NCBI RefSeq assembly: GCF_964340395.1
Contig: NC_135563.1
Span: forward strand, 11,625,651-11,689,650
DNA: 64,000 nucleotides
Direction: 5' to 3'
Source of the DNA: Glandiceps talaboti
Taxonomy: Eukaryota > Hemichordata > Enteropneusta > Spengelidae
The translations under genes and the position numbers were made by a program. The notes beneath the pieces are model-generated. The model did not search any database. It was not told where the DNA came from and was given only the letters and a program-made list of their open reading frames with translations. Position 1 is the first letter of the stretch. Each line of letters starts with the position of its first letter. This document shows positions 14,101 through 29,100 of this stretch, piece by piece.

Positions 14101-17100
14101 TAACCTTCAGACTATCAAATAAGTTTAACCTTAGACCACAAGTAACTAATTCTTTTTACAAGTAGAATGTTTTTTTTTTTATGTATTGAGCATTATACTA
14201 ATAGCTACCACCAGAGGGCGCTATTCACTGTAAAGGCTACAGCAACTCTAACATTGACTCTGGTTGTTTTACAGGCATGATGGTCCGAGGTTGAACTTTC
14301 CTACATGAGCTCCATACCATATTCAGTACTGGGCATGTTGACAGTTCTTTTGACGTATGGACAGGATACAAGCTCCACAAATGTATCAAATCTGTGGTAT
14401 GCAAGTTTGTAGGCTGTCAAATTTTTGACAAACTGGGTGTATGAACACAATTTTAGTAAGTAGAACAAGCAGATGAGTATAATATTCAGCCTTAAAATAT
14501 TAAAGAAGTATCAAGTTTCATATTGTGTTGCTAATGATGTATATGTACACTACAAAACACCTGGTGGTGATAAAATGCATTATGATTTTGATTAGGCAAG
14601 GAATCCTGACAACAATAGACTGTAAGATACATCGTGTTATTCAGCCCTAACAGGCTTCTAAATGACTGGTAGCTGATAGCGTACTGTGACTGTCGTATCT
14701 TACAAAATAGTGTGATAGTTATGTTGTGGCTTTTATTGTAACATTTGACAAATTACAAAGTGATATTATATTGTGTTAAAACACAAGTCAAACCATTCAA
14801 TTTACCGTAATTTTGCCAAATGTTTTTAAAAAGTTATGCTTGTGGAGGTTTTTTATTATTTCCTAATATTTTTCTTCATGCAGCCATAAAATACTTGTGA
14901 CGTAAAGGCTTCTTCAATTCTCATTCTCGACTTCAAGTGAAGTTACAAGGCCCCCTTATGTCACTCATGGATTCCTTGGCTGAATGAAGACAACAATTGG
15001 AGAATAATATCTAAATATATACTGAGATGATATCTATAACATTTATTTTGGGAATAAGTGAATATTATCCTAATGTACCTTGCAACAGCATCTCATCACC
15101 CTCTCTGAAGGTATAACCACATCGCCCACACTTCGAACAAGATGGATGATAGTGCTTCTCTCCCGCCTACAAAAAGAAAAAGAAACCACAACATGTAATA
15201 TAATTCACAGAAGTATTGAACAGAATGGTTTGTGGTGGTAGCAACAAACTTGTGAAATTTAGTTCAGCTTGACTCAAAAAGTTTGTTTGTGTCACTACTC
15301 TGTTGTTTTCAGTATTATGTGCAACAGAGTTTCCTCCCAAGTGTATGGAAGACTGTATAAAGACACCCATGGAAACTTTAGTTCAGTTTTGTTCAACAGT
15401 GTGGTGTGTTGTGGGAATGAATTACATGTATGTGTAACCACTTTGTTGTAATTTAAGATATCACAGTCACAGAGCTTCCCTAATCAGTGTGTGGAACAGT
15501 GTGCTTTCTAAGACATTTTGATGTGCCACTGACGCACCAAAGTTTGGTGTTCCCATATCTCTTACTATGTGGTGACCAGTGTGCCCTCTAAGCCAATTTG
15601 GCACACCAGTGACACACACAATTTCACAAGAAATGCCAGTTTTTAACATTTTGACTCACAACAATAAAACACCCAGGAAAGTGTCAGTTTGGATAAGAAC
15701 CAATGAAGTTTATGGATGGTGGGAACAAATATGTTCTCTATGCTTTGAGAATATGGTGCGTGACAGAGCTTCCATAACCTTTCTATGGAAAATAAACAAA
15801 AACACCCATGAAAGATTCAACCCAGTCAAAAAAACAGGATGGGAAAAATAACTAAACCAAGAAAGTAATTTTGGGTTTGGCTGTCTGCCCAAAGAGTTAC
15901 TAAGTTGATGTGTGGTTAGTATGGGAAAGTTTTCATAGAAGTATAAGCTTGGAATAATGGCTGTCCCTATGCAACCTAACTGTAGCAGTAGATAGCAAAG
16001 TCTCATTCCAGGTGGAACAAAATTCTAGTTTTCACAGAAGAAAAAAAAATGTAAAAAAACCCCCAAATTACTGTAACAGTAAATTTCGAGTTTCATAATT
16101 CCATTATTTTGAAATTATGTTTCTTGACTCGATATAATGACTGATTTTGAAGAAAGATTAATTTTTACTTTAAATTGAATATAACCTTGGAATAATGATT
16201 GTCCCTATGCAACCTAACTGTAGCAGTAGATATAAAAGTCTAATTCAAGGTGGAACAAAATTCTAGTTTTCACAGAAGAAAACATTTTTAAAAAAACGAC
16301 AAAAAAGCACAGTAAATTTCAAATTCCATTATTTTGAAATTATGTTTCTTGACTTGATATAATGCCTGATTTTGGAGAAAGATTCATTCTTTACCTTAAA
16401 TTTAACGTTCTTGTCAATAAAAGTCAGAATGTTCTTCTTATGGACCTTTATTATACAATGTACAAATATGTCTAGATGCTGTAGCTGACCGGAATACCTT
16501 AATATATATATTTATAGTACAGTATGTAACATCTGTGCATGTTACATTTATATAGCTACATATTTCAACACATTTCATAAGTAAATACCACCACAGCATA
16601 TGTTACATTGGAAAAAATATGATGCAAACACAAGTATAATATTTTTGAATTGGTAAATTTGACTTGCTTTTGATGACTATTTTTGAAAAATTTGGTCATC
16701 ACCTATAAAGGGTAAAAATTGCTTTATACACATACTTTTAAAAATTATGGGAAGATATTTTCAACTGTATATGTCTCTTTAATACAGGCTGTAATAGGTG
16801 ATACTATTGGCTCTGGGTGAATGACCTGAAACTTTGTGAAAGTGGCAACAAGTCATATTAAATTCACACAATTTTGAGATAGAAAATTCAGTAACTCTAC
16901 ATGTTCACCTATTTATTCATTAAAGTTCCTAAAAGGTTAATATTACAAACACAAACTTGAAATTTATTACCAGCAATTTGTGGGCAGTCAATTTTCAAGT
17001 TTGTTGGGAATTTTAGTACTGGTAACTGTACTTACATGTTTACAAATTTGTTTACGAATTCTTCAAGGTTAGTATTTAGTGAAATTTTTGTTTTAAATGC

Positions 17101-20100
17101 AAACTTGAAAGTTATTTGCCAGAAATGTGTGGGCAGTCAATTTTCAAATTTGTATTTGGTTCACTGTAACGCAATAATTACCAACACATACAAATTATGG
17201 GCTGAAAACTGAATTTGGCAAATGCCTTAAAGTTTAGTGTCAACCGAAACTCTGACATTAGGACAGGATATTGAAATGATGTATATCTGGTTTTTTTTTT
17301 ATGTCTTGACAGTGGGCTTATTGTTACGCAAACACATTTTGTTGAACAAATGTGGAGGACATCGGTTTTATAGCTTTACCACCATGTGATGTGAAACTTC
17401 AAAGAGATCTATGGCTGTCATTTGATATGTCCAGCATTCCAATGGTCCGTGACTCGGAATCAGTACACAAGATGTCTCCATGCGACTCATTCTCCCATCA
17501 AGATTGATTTATCACAGCGACACAGTATGACAACCTCAAATGATCCGTACAAACCATTCACAGACGCAAATAGCATGTTTTTGTAAGCCCCTACATATGT
17601 CATATTTCATACAAAAATATGTTTTTGTAATTTCCATATTGTGGCATCTTACACCAATAATTGTTTATATAGAACCAACAAAATGGCACCTTAAGTAGAC
17701 CGGTTATTTTCTTTGCAATCATTCCCCATAGATAAAGTTTATTTGTTGATAATTATGTCTATTATTGGTGGTATGATATTTGTATAAGTTATTTGGAGTT
17801 ACACCCTGATTAGCTATGTGTCAACATGCCAACTACTCGTCAATTTATTCACAGGAATGATATTTGATATGCAACACTTTATGATGTCTAGATTCAATAT
17901 TTTCAAAATCCTAGACTTAACTTGAAGACATTCTTTTGTGCTTTTATCATTATTGTGTCACAGACTGTGAAAATATTGTCAAAACTTTTCGGGAAAACCT
18001 TAAAAAATTCATACCAAACTCAGCTGAAAAGTTTGTAGACAAGTCTCAAATTCTGTAAAACATTTTTCTTAAATGAAAATATTTGTATATGCACTGTGAT
18101 AAGAAATGTTACAGTTGACAACTGTACATATGTAAAAGTGCAAACAAACAGAACTGAGTAGATCTAAAACCCAATACATTATTTTAATTTCTTCACAATT
18201 TCTGAAAACACTCAACGTTTGACACTGAAAGTGAATAAGACTACTAGTGATAACTAGTGTTCACTTTGGTCTTAGGGAGCCATCATTATTTTTGGCCTGA
18301 GAGGGGGAGGAGGGAAGAATTGCCAGTAAAACCCCAAAATATTGAGTAACCTCGCTGCCTCACTTGAGAAATTTGGATAACCCACTACATGGGAATGTTG
18401 AGTGACCCCTTTATTATCTGTATACGTATCTGTATGCATGTGAGTTCTATACTTCAGTAAATTTGCACTTGTCAGTTTTGTTACGACCTGTCTCTGACTC
18501 GTAGTGACAAGGTCCCTTACGTCACTTGTATTTTTCAAGGCTGAATAGGGAATAACGTCAGCTATTAAATATTTAGTAATGCAATGAAACAGTAAGTAAA
18601 GTATACAGTATTATTGGCATCTATACCATTCTGAGACTATTTTTATAGTTCCTCTCTTTAAATCATAAATACCATACATCAAGTCATAATTACACTTTTA
18701 AAAATATAATCTGGCTACTGAAAAGTCAGTCCTGGTAATAAATAAAATAATTATAGTAAGCTAAATAAAAACATCTGAACAGAAGACAAATTAATGTCTG
18801 TAAAAAATTCATACCAGTGTCCGATATTTTTCGTTACCATCTTTTCACTTTTGTCCAGAATTGGATTATAATTACACCAAAAAAAGAAAGAATTGTTTCT
18901 AGTGCAGGACAAAGACTGACACAAGAGTATAAGTGATGCTCGCGCTGATCAAATTGGTTGCTTTATTGTAACTTTGATAAGTGCAGTGCATTGAAATGCC
19001 ATCCTGCATGTCCAACTCTTAGTTTATTGATTTATAGTTAGTTGTGGCGGCGGATACACAATTGATAAATCATAAATTAGTCATTTTTCAGTATCAAAGT
19101 GAGTTTATACTGTATGTTAACAGCTGTACAACAAATTTATAACATTTACCAATAAATAATGTGATTAGGAGTGCAAAAGTAACAAGTAATATAGTCCCTA
19201 TCAATCAGTACAATTCTTGACATTTTGAATAACAATTCTTTGACAAAAAGGCACAGGCAAGATAAATGTGGGTTACTACCCAATGAATACCCACATGTAT
19301 ACTGAAAAATAAAATATATTTCTAATTTACTGTATTGTGAAAAATAAAATCTCCCCATCATCCCCCCCCCTCCCCCCAAAAAACAACAACCCCGAAACAA
19401 ACCTATTACTTGTTTTGATGATGTGGAAATATCAGATTTCATATTTTTCACTTGATCTTCCCTGGACTGAGTGCATGTGACAAATAATCACATGACATAA
19501 TGGGTCATTGAATTATCAGTATCACATTATAACAATCCATCAGTCTGTGAGGTAAAAGTGGGACTCTAAGGTCAAAGGTCGAGATATATCATATATTGGC
19601 ATCAAAGTGAAATGGAGACAGGAAGTGACATTACTTTCGTGAAGAAGAATCAGTGTGGGATTTCAAACAACAACTGATGAATATCACTAACTAATAACAT
19701 ATACAATGTTGTACCCTGCGACCAAACATAAAACTTATTACAAAATATCTCTTTGACTAAAATTTGTTCTACAGTAAATTTACGAATTGAATATTTCAAC
19801 AAAATTAGCGTGGCAAATTTTGCATGGCAATACTTTTTATAAAATGTTAACTTATTTCTCTATTAGTGTCATTTCAACTGAACGAATGAGGAATGCAACA
19901 TGTAACACTTGGAAAAAGTTGTAGTTGTCAACATTTACAGAGTTCACGACCTGAGACACTATTTGGTACACGTAACCACTGATATGCCTTTTAACTTTCT
20001 GACCTAGATTTCAATATCACATGGTGTTAAAAGTACAACTTCATTAATCTGGTCGATGGATATCACACCTGATCAAGTCTCTGTCATCTCTCAACATCTG

Positions 20101-23100
20101 GTGTTCTCCATGCATGAAAATTGAATGTCGCCTCATTTCCGAAACATATTTTGTCTATTCCTAATTTTTTCTGTACACATTCCACGGACATATGAGTTTC
20201 TTATCTTTGCGACTATGTCTTAACTCATAGCACTGTTTTGACAGTCAAGGCCCAGTTCAGATTAGGATTATGTAAAGTTACAGAAAAAGTTAATCCTCAG
20301 CAAATGAATGATCCTCTCTAATCCTTTCTGCTCAAATGATAAAATTAAACAGTATATGCAAGAAGCTGGGACTGAATAATGGGCCTTTTGTGACTCAAAA
20401 ATTTCTTATCACAATATTTTTACTGAAAAATAAGTGCATTTGACAATTACAGGTTGACATTTTTAAACAACTAATCTTCGATGATACATCCTTGAACCTG
20501 GCAGTGAATCATAGGCCTTTACAAGACTCCCAGATTTCTATTAACATACAAATGTCTATACTGAAAAGGCTCTCCATTTGACAAATTCAGACATTCTTAA
20601 AAGCAAAATTCACACACACACAAAAATCCTTGATGGAATATCGTTCAACCTGGAATTGAATCATTGAATCATTTTCTAAGACTCAAAATTTCTGATCAAA
20701 ATTTCTTAGCAGAAAAGTATAAGCATATGGCAAATTCTGACATCTGAACAATATTTTGCAAATCAAAACAAAATCTATGCTGAAATATCCTTGATGTATG
20801 TATAATTAATGAGATACGATGGGAATTCTCCCAGTTAGAAATGTTAGAATCAGACAGGGTGATGGATCTGTGTGATATCATTCACCCACAGGCCTGTCAA
20901 TTCTGAAACTAATCTCCCTTCTAAATTCCAACACACTCTCCATAGACTTCTAGATAAATGTCATCTCAAGTATGTATACACCATAGGGTTACTTCCTTCT
21001 CACAACGTTATCTCATTTCAATTTGATTCTTTTTCAAAAATTGTGAAAATTATATCATGTTTCTCATATAACAAGACAATCTATGCTCATATTGAATTCT
21101 ATCAAAACATTTTTTCAAGTCAATATCTGTATATTTTCATAGCCTTGTGAAGGCTGTATGGCATTTCAGAAGATTCTCCATCTTTTTATAAAAAAAAAGA
21201 ATACTTAAAAGTCAGGTATCCAAAGAAGATTGTCCTAGAACTGAATGTTGCAGAATTGTGACAGTTTATGATCCGAATGAAGGGTTCATCACAAAATGTC
21301 AGCTTTTTACAAACTCTCTTTAACAGAACATTTTATCTTACCAAGTTTCAGATAATAGTTGTTTTCAACAAGACATGATTGCATACTATTTTTAGTGTCT
21401 GTCTTGTGCTGTTGAAGGATAACGTGAGCAATTGACAAAATCTATCCATGTGCTTACAACTATTTCAAAACTAAACACAGAAGATTTTACCAAAATTTTC
21501 CACTGTATGTCCGTAGGTAGGATCTGTTCCCTTTATACACTATTTAACCTACGCTATAACTAAAATGTCAAATGAGAAATCAAATGATTTTTGTCCCTTT
21601 ATATTTTGCCAGACTTTTTTTTCTGTTGAAAAATCTATATAGCTAAATGAAATTCTTAATGGTATGAATTTCTCAAACTAGACTTGTATAAGACTTGATG
21701 TACATATAGATTGAAACACTTTGCTCAAAATAACAATCTGAAGCTTACACTTGTTGGTGTCAATACCCGTACAAACATCTCAGACTGTGTTGTTTGTCTC
21801 AGTTAACACATAACATTATCCAGCAGAGCTTGCCCTGCCAAGAATCCTACCAATCAAAATAATACTCTGCTACACTAGCATTTTTTGTTTGATGGTGGTA
21901 GGTAAAATATTTTAAAAGCTCCCACAGCTGTTAACTCTAAACTCTCCAAAAATAACTGTTTAAATGCACAGTGAAACTTTCTCATTTTTGACTATTTTCC
22001 AAAATTGAGAGTTTACTTAAAGTTCAAACACTTATTACTTCTAAGCATATTAATACTAGTAGGTGTTTGAATGTTTGTATATCACAGCATAGCTTTTTGA
22101 CACTTGGCTAGAAGTAGAACCACAAATCATAGAGGGAAAGTACATTAGGCAAGCTCGGTGCTAACACAGGGTCAGCATGGTTTTAACTGGGTTGGCCTTA
22201 GTTAACACATTACCAGCATGTGTTAGCAACAGGATGGGTTAATGCTTGCATCAGGGCTATGTTAATACTAGACTAGTACTAATACAGGGCTGGCATTGTA
22301 CATGGTACCTCATCAGTATGTCTTAGCAACTGGAAGGGTTAATGCCTGTACAAGTCCAGCTACATGTTGTATATTAACACCAGACTAGCTTAGTGCTAAC
22401 ACAGGGCTGGCATTAGTACCTCACCAGTATGTCTTTGCAAACTGGAGGGTTAATGCCACAGTACAAGCCAAACTATATTAACATTGAGCTATCCCAGTGA
22501 TCAGGCAACCATCTGTCTAACAAACTGGAAAGCGATTCTTGAACTGTACAGTAACAAGTCTTTTGCAATAAATATTCAATATTTCACTTTCAAAAATACA
22601 GAACTTAAACTTTTGTAAATAAGGTTTGAAATTGTTTGTGTTTTGAATTTGTTTGTGTTTCGGTAAGTTATATTTTAAGTTTCCTCAGAATAACAGTTCT
22701 TTTAAAAAAGTGTGATGCAGTAGTACACCTCTAAATTCATACAACTGAATTATGCTGTCTGACTGCAGACATATACAATTGAGTGTCTCATCAATTTTAC
22801 AATGTTTCGGGACAAAGACCAAAACATACTTAGCCTGTGACATTTCTGTGACAATGTTTGACTAAAACGAGCAGTCATCTCTTTAAACTTTACAGTCCCA
22901 GCTGTTTCATATCAAAACTGATTAATCCTTTCACCCTTTCCTCTAATAAACAGATCCAAACTATTATTACCTAACCCCAGGCATATTCCAAAATAGAGGT
23001 AAAATGGGGGTGAAAGATTAAAGGTGATCATGGTATCATTTTACTATTAAAGTTGGGATGTCATGGGGGTAGGGTCAATGGACACTGTAAGTGTGAGAAA

Positions 23101-26100
23101 TAACTATATTCAGGCACTAACTTGTAAGACTTTGCCAACAAATGGACACTGTGTGAGTGCAAGAGAATAACTATATTCAGGCATTAACCTGTAAGACTTT
23201 GCCAAAGAATGAACACTGTGAGTGCAAGAGAATAAGTGTATTCAGGCATTAACCTGTAAGACTTTGCCAAAAAATGGACACTGTGTGAGTGCTAGAGAAT
23301 AAGTGTATTTAGGAACTGACCTGTAAGACTTTGCCGGTAATAAAACCATCACAAGTAGCACACTTGATTCCAAACAGAGACTGATAATCACGTTCACAGT
23401 ATGGCACACCATCTCTGCAATCAAATCACAAAGTTTAACAGTGTCAGAAAGGCTTGTAATTTTTCACATCAACTAAATTTCAACGACTTTTCAGGCCGTT
23501 TTTTTTATCTAGTAGCACACCCCATTTTTGTTGTCCATATTGCCAGCAGACTGTCGTCTGATTTGTTAGAACATAAAGCAAGTATAAACGAAAACTACTA
23601 AGACATAGAGTTTAAGTGGGAAAAAAGGCACTCATTCCCGGAATAAAAACAAAAACAGATGACAATAAATGAAGGAATTTGAGGTAGATAAATAAAACAT
23701 TTACATAAGATTTTAATCAGATTGGTATGTCTATAGCTACCGGAACTTTTAATATTTTACAACTTATGATTTCATTAATTTTATTTCCCCACAGTTTCAA
23801 AGAGAATATTAAATTTTGCAGGCTGTCAGGAGTGGATTGAAATTCCAAGAATTTAGAGGTCTTCAAGGCAATGTATGAACTTTCCTGTCAGTATACATGA
23901 TATGCGATGCAGCCATCTTTTATTTCTCCTTTTGAAAAGTAGATTTGACCACTGAACCCTAACTAAAAATATCTGTTAAAAAAACATCATTATTGGTACA
24001 CAAATATAACACTGACTCAAAATCACGTTTTCCTGCATCATTTTTTTTATAGATATTAACTATCGTAATTAATGTACAGAAATCCTGTTATACTATATGC
24101 TGATATTAAATATCACTTCTCATTTCATATCTTGTTTATTTCATACGCATCATTACATCTTTTTCAAATTCTCAGTATTCCCTTACAGTAACAGCTAAAT
24201 TTGGGTTAAATTACTCAAGGTTTCAATTGTATCTGACATCAGCAAAAAACGTCTAAATTATACATGAAGGCTGAACTAGCTGCAACTAGAACGATTTTTG
24301 AAACTGTTATGTTACATATATACCATGTGAATGACTTACTCATAATATTGTATACACCCAGAACAGTACTGAATCACCTGTGGGTAAATATATTTGTGAA
24401 GTTGTACACATAATGCACAAGAGATTCAATCAAAACTCCCAATGTGATTACGATTCCAAATTGTTGCTGTACTATGTCTGGATACAATCAACCCCTAATC
24501 AACATGTACGATATTTTTGTCTAATAATTGCTATGTCAGCAATTTTCAGTGAATGCCTTGTTGGTTATCTGGTAAAAAAAATGATATTTGAGTCACAGCT
24601 AGGACTGCTTGAAGATTTGAAGCTTAGATTGAGAAATATACAGTCATATACAACATGAGTTTGTCTACATCAAGACAATACGATGATTATCTTACAAGGA
24701 AATTCAAACCAACACCTGAACTAGTAAAAGTGTATTGTTTGTACAAACCTTCCCATATACTCTCCAACAAGTACTTGTTTACACTTGTTACATTTGAAGC
24801 ACCAAATATGCCATTGTTTATCAAGAGCCAATAACTGTTGACCATCCGATATCTCTTTATTGCACCCTGCACAGGCTGAAATAAATAACAACACACAAAT
24901 GTGTTATATACAACCGATATTGCCTAATATACCAAAATTTTAAATTTAATTTCTTTATCTATTCACAACTTTGAAATACAGAATGATATAAAGCTGTTCT
25001 CTATCTATTGCATGGGAAACCCAAATATGAAACGCAAATATAATCTGAATATGAATATGAATCTGATTCCAATAAATGAAAAATACAGTAACTGTACAAT
25101 TTGAAATATTTACTTTCTCTTGTGATTGCGTTAAAAAAATGAAAATGTATTGTGCTGATGCAAATTACAAATCTCAAATCTGGTTGAAGCGAGGATTTGT
25201 GTTCTGTTTATATACTATATTTCATATTTTCTGTGATTCCTTATCATTTCTCTTTATCATCATTCATCAGGGCATCTTTTCCAATAATGTCTTAAATCCA
25301 TTGTAAAGAGAATGCAAAGAACATAAGACATCAAATACAGCTTAATAAAACAAATCAAGCTGTCTCTGTGATCAGATCGAAAGCAGACCATTTGAATATA
25401 GTACCCAAGAAAGACGGGCTACGGTAGTATAACTTTAAGTGGGTAGGGCAACCAAGAGTTGCTAACTGTGAGGTGATTATGTCTTGCATAGGTAAATAAA
25501 CTTGAATAAAAAATGACCGGGACATCACTAAATCATGAGACTTCATAAACACGATGTTCATCAGATACATTTTTAGCCACCTGAAGAAGACCTTAAAATA
25601 TTACATTTTAAATAAATGACAAGCCTGTATGATTTAGTGGTGGCTAGTATAACTTTCGCATATATATATTACGCTGACTTCACAAAACTGATTTGAAAGT
25701 AAAATACTTTTAAAGTAATAGTCATGGTATATTACTGTGAACTATGTTAACTCACAGCTTGGCATCATTGGGGAAGGATTAAATGCTAAATCAGCTATAC
25801 ATGTAATTGATCAGTTTCTGGGGTAACACAGAACTCAAACCCCGATCCAATTCTCAGAGTTGAATATCCCTTTTAATTGATTTCATGAAACATAATTCCT
25901 GTGTGACAGTTCAATTTTTAGCTCATAACCGGAGGGTAAAATACAATATTTAGTCTACGTGTCCATACCTTTCATTTCAATATGTTGAGGCATTCCTTAG
26001 CTGATAATTTGAGAATCAGTAAATACCACTTGGCTATACATACTCTTACATCTTATGTCATTTCTTAAACCTCTATAAGCATATTTTAGTTGCTTGCCTG

Positions 26101-29100
26101 ACTCAATTAACTGTTTTGCTTGGTCTCAATTTGTAGTTTTGACTTTGACAATGTACTCGTTGATTTATGGTTAGAGATATATTGTTAATCCATGAGGTTA
26201 CAGTTTCTCTCGTATACTTATATGTTATTTCCCAATATTTTTCTTTGTTCAGCCAAGGAAAATATGAGAGACCTAAGGGGCCTTCACCACTACGAGTTGC
26301 TAGACTCGTAGTGACAACTCTTACATGTAGGTCATGAGAACTTCTGGCTGAATAAAGAAAAATATGATACTAAATTTGTTTTCTGGTATTGTTAGAACAG
26401 TTGATTGCCTAGTATAAATTCCTCGACATTTTGTGATACGTACATAAAGTACATCATCAGATCGTTTGGTATATCATAACACCAGGTTTGAGTTCAGTCA
26501 ATCGCAAGTCATGGTTAAAGTATGCTTCAGTAAGTAGAATACGAGTGACTTTTAAATACACACTGTATAAATGCCTCCCCAACACAGTATAAACTCACCT
26601 TGTGCCCCTTTAAGGATATATTATGTATGTTAACATACCTGGTGCAGAAGGCGGTGGACTTTTTGTTCTATTCTTAGGGGTGTAGCAATTTTCACACAAC
26701 ACTTCATGGCCGTTGAAAGTGACTCTGTTTCCTGGAGGGAACGGTTTCCTGTCAAATCAAACAAACAAACACAAAGTTTTTCAACAAACTGTATCAAATT
26801 TATGTCAAATCCAAAGCAATTGTCAAAATTTGTTTCCAAACCTAGCACTGAAATGACATGCATGAATATTCATGAGTTAGTAAATGATTGACAAGTCACA
26901 TGATCAGCTTCCATGATGAGGCTCTACAAACAAAATGGAGATGACACAATGAGAGATTTCGTAGCAATTGAATCAGTACCATTTTAAGGCCTAAAATATA
27001 AAATTGTGTGGTTCCGATTATGCTCAATTTTAGAATAGGTGGGGTTGGTAGATTTTTTAAATTCAATTTTTTTTTTTTTATTTGTGTTTAGTTCAGGCAG
27101 TTGTGGTTTCCATTGTTTTCCATATGGTCTCTGTGTTATTGGTTTCTTCTCATCAGATGTACACCCATTACTGATCAGAAGAATAGTTTTATATTGTCCT
27201 TTTAAGTTGATGTCAGTTTCCACATCCACTATTTCTGACAAGACTTTACAATTTTCACAATTTTATTATTTTTTTGTTGAATACGTAAAAAAAAAAAGTT
27301 TAGGGTCGGCAGTGAAAAACTAGGTGGGGTTGAGTAACCGGAACCAAACAATTTTTTTTAGGCCTAAGCTGAAATGGAAAAGAAATGACTGTCAGTGGGA
27401 TATTGAAATGCTATGGGATGCAAAAATATGAATTTATGAAATTAATACAAAAGGTGAAATTCCATTGCAGTGTAGGAATGAAACATTACGCCAGTGGACT
27501 GGAATTTACAGCTAACAAAAGTTGCGACTCCTAGCAGCAAAATGAGAGTCACAAACATGTACGGATTAATATTAAACACATGAATGGGATTGCAAAAACA
27601 GATGTCAACATTTCATATTACGCTGTGGAGAATGTAACATGGTCAATATGCCATGGATATGTTCTACATGGGGGTAAAAAAAAGCAGAAAAAAAAGGATT
27701 TAGTGACAAATTACATGAAGATATGATATTAGGTAATGCCCAGTAATGGTAAATGCATGTAAATGAGAAATCTGTTTTATCAATCATGACATACTATAAA
27801 CTCAAAACAGCTATATCGGATAAATGAACGATGACATTTTGTGTTTTATAATGCATGGTACATGTTTTACAAAGTCTGTTATATCAATCAAAGCATTCTC
27901 ATGACTTCTAATCACATCAAAAGTCCTCAAAGCTAAGTATATAACTAGAATATTTTCAAGGATATTTTGTCTCCAGGCGAATGCCACTCTGGAAAAGAAC
28001 TTTTATAAACTTCTGGACTTTCATTTCATGATTTCACATCCACGTAAATTTTGCTCAAATGCCAAGAAACACCAAATTGAAACTCTTCTTTGCCTCTTTT
28101 GACCACTGCCTCAAGGGGCTTACCAGATATGAATGTGTATTAGATGAGTAATGAATATTCATGAATATTTATCAGAAGGTCATAACCACTTGGGAATCAT
28201 GAATATTTTTTGTGATTTTTTGAGAGTGTCTCCTAAAAGTTCCCAAAACACAACAAATGTATCACTGATCAGTAAAGGACAGATTTTTCTTATATACATC
28301 ACAATAAACTTATTATTTCTTACATATTTTTGATTCAATGATTTATAAGTCAACTAACTACTTCTTTGGTTTGCATTAGTCACAATAATAAATAACCTGC
28401 CAGTACTATTAATATATAATAAAATAATATTTCAAATAAACTACATTTCCTCTCATGAATGCAATTGTTTCACATTTTTGGGGCAGAATTAAATAGCCAC
28501 ATTATCTGTTATGCATTGGTCATGATTTCTGATAAGATACATGTATGGCATCCATACAGAGCCAATACAAATTGAGAAAACTCAGTGCGAAGCATTGTTG
28601 GTTGTAGAAGTTGGATATTTACCTACATGATTAATGGTTATGTGATATTATTTTATTCCATCACATTTTACAGTTTTTATTGACAACATGCATTATGGGA
28701 GATTAATTGACTTACTTCAAGTTCAAAGGTCACATATTTCACAGTACATGTTGGGGGTTTAGGGAGGAGAGTTTACATTGTCTTGTCAACAAGATCTTGT
28801 CAACAGGAAGTGGGTCAAAAAATGCATCATGGGAGATTAATTGAACTTAAAGGACTAGGTTCAAAGGTCAGATATTTTGCAGTATATGTTGGGTTTAGGG
28901 AGGAGGCACGTTTTACAAGGTCTTGTCAACTCATTTGAAATGAAAAAAAACATGCATGTAACCAACCTACACTTGGTGCACCATTTAATACAATTTATAC
29001 ATAGACATTTATAACCATCGTAAGCCACTTTGTCACCAGACTTGAAAGCCATCCTGTCATGGGGAAATAATTAAAGCAGCATGCAACAATAACACATTAT

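Larger units (their letters stand above)
13912..15078 (-). other. Intron between exons 7 and 8
   Basis: Holds a second repeat R2 copy with a CTCF-like motif and a foldback element (14861-15008). Confidence 0.75.
15167..23320 (-). other. 8.2-kb intron between exons 6 and 7
   Basis: The largest intron inside the LIM region. It is filled with local tandem duplications (15949-16410, 16970-17150, 20410-20790, 22145-22490, 23077-23335) and part of a foldback element (18479-18556). No further exon was identified. Confidence 0.75.
24876..26638 (-). other. Intron between exons 4B and 5
   Basis: Contains a foldback element (26226-26370) and one copy of repeat R3 (26464-26590). Confidence 0.75.
26749..28966 (-). 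other. Intron between cassette exon 4A and exon 4B
   Basis: Contains the terminal-inverted-repeat element 26976-27364 and the tandem duplication 28683-28930 next to exon 4A. Confidence 0.75.

Noticed and set aside
28967-29053. Mutually exclusive splicing of exon 4A with exon 4B
   Set aside because: Exon 4A ends in phase 2 and exon 5 needs phase 1; joining them stops after six codons. Only a cassette (or truncated) use works.
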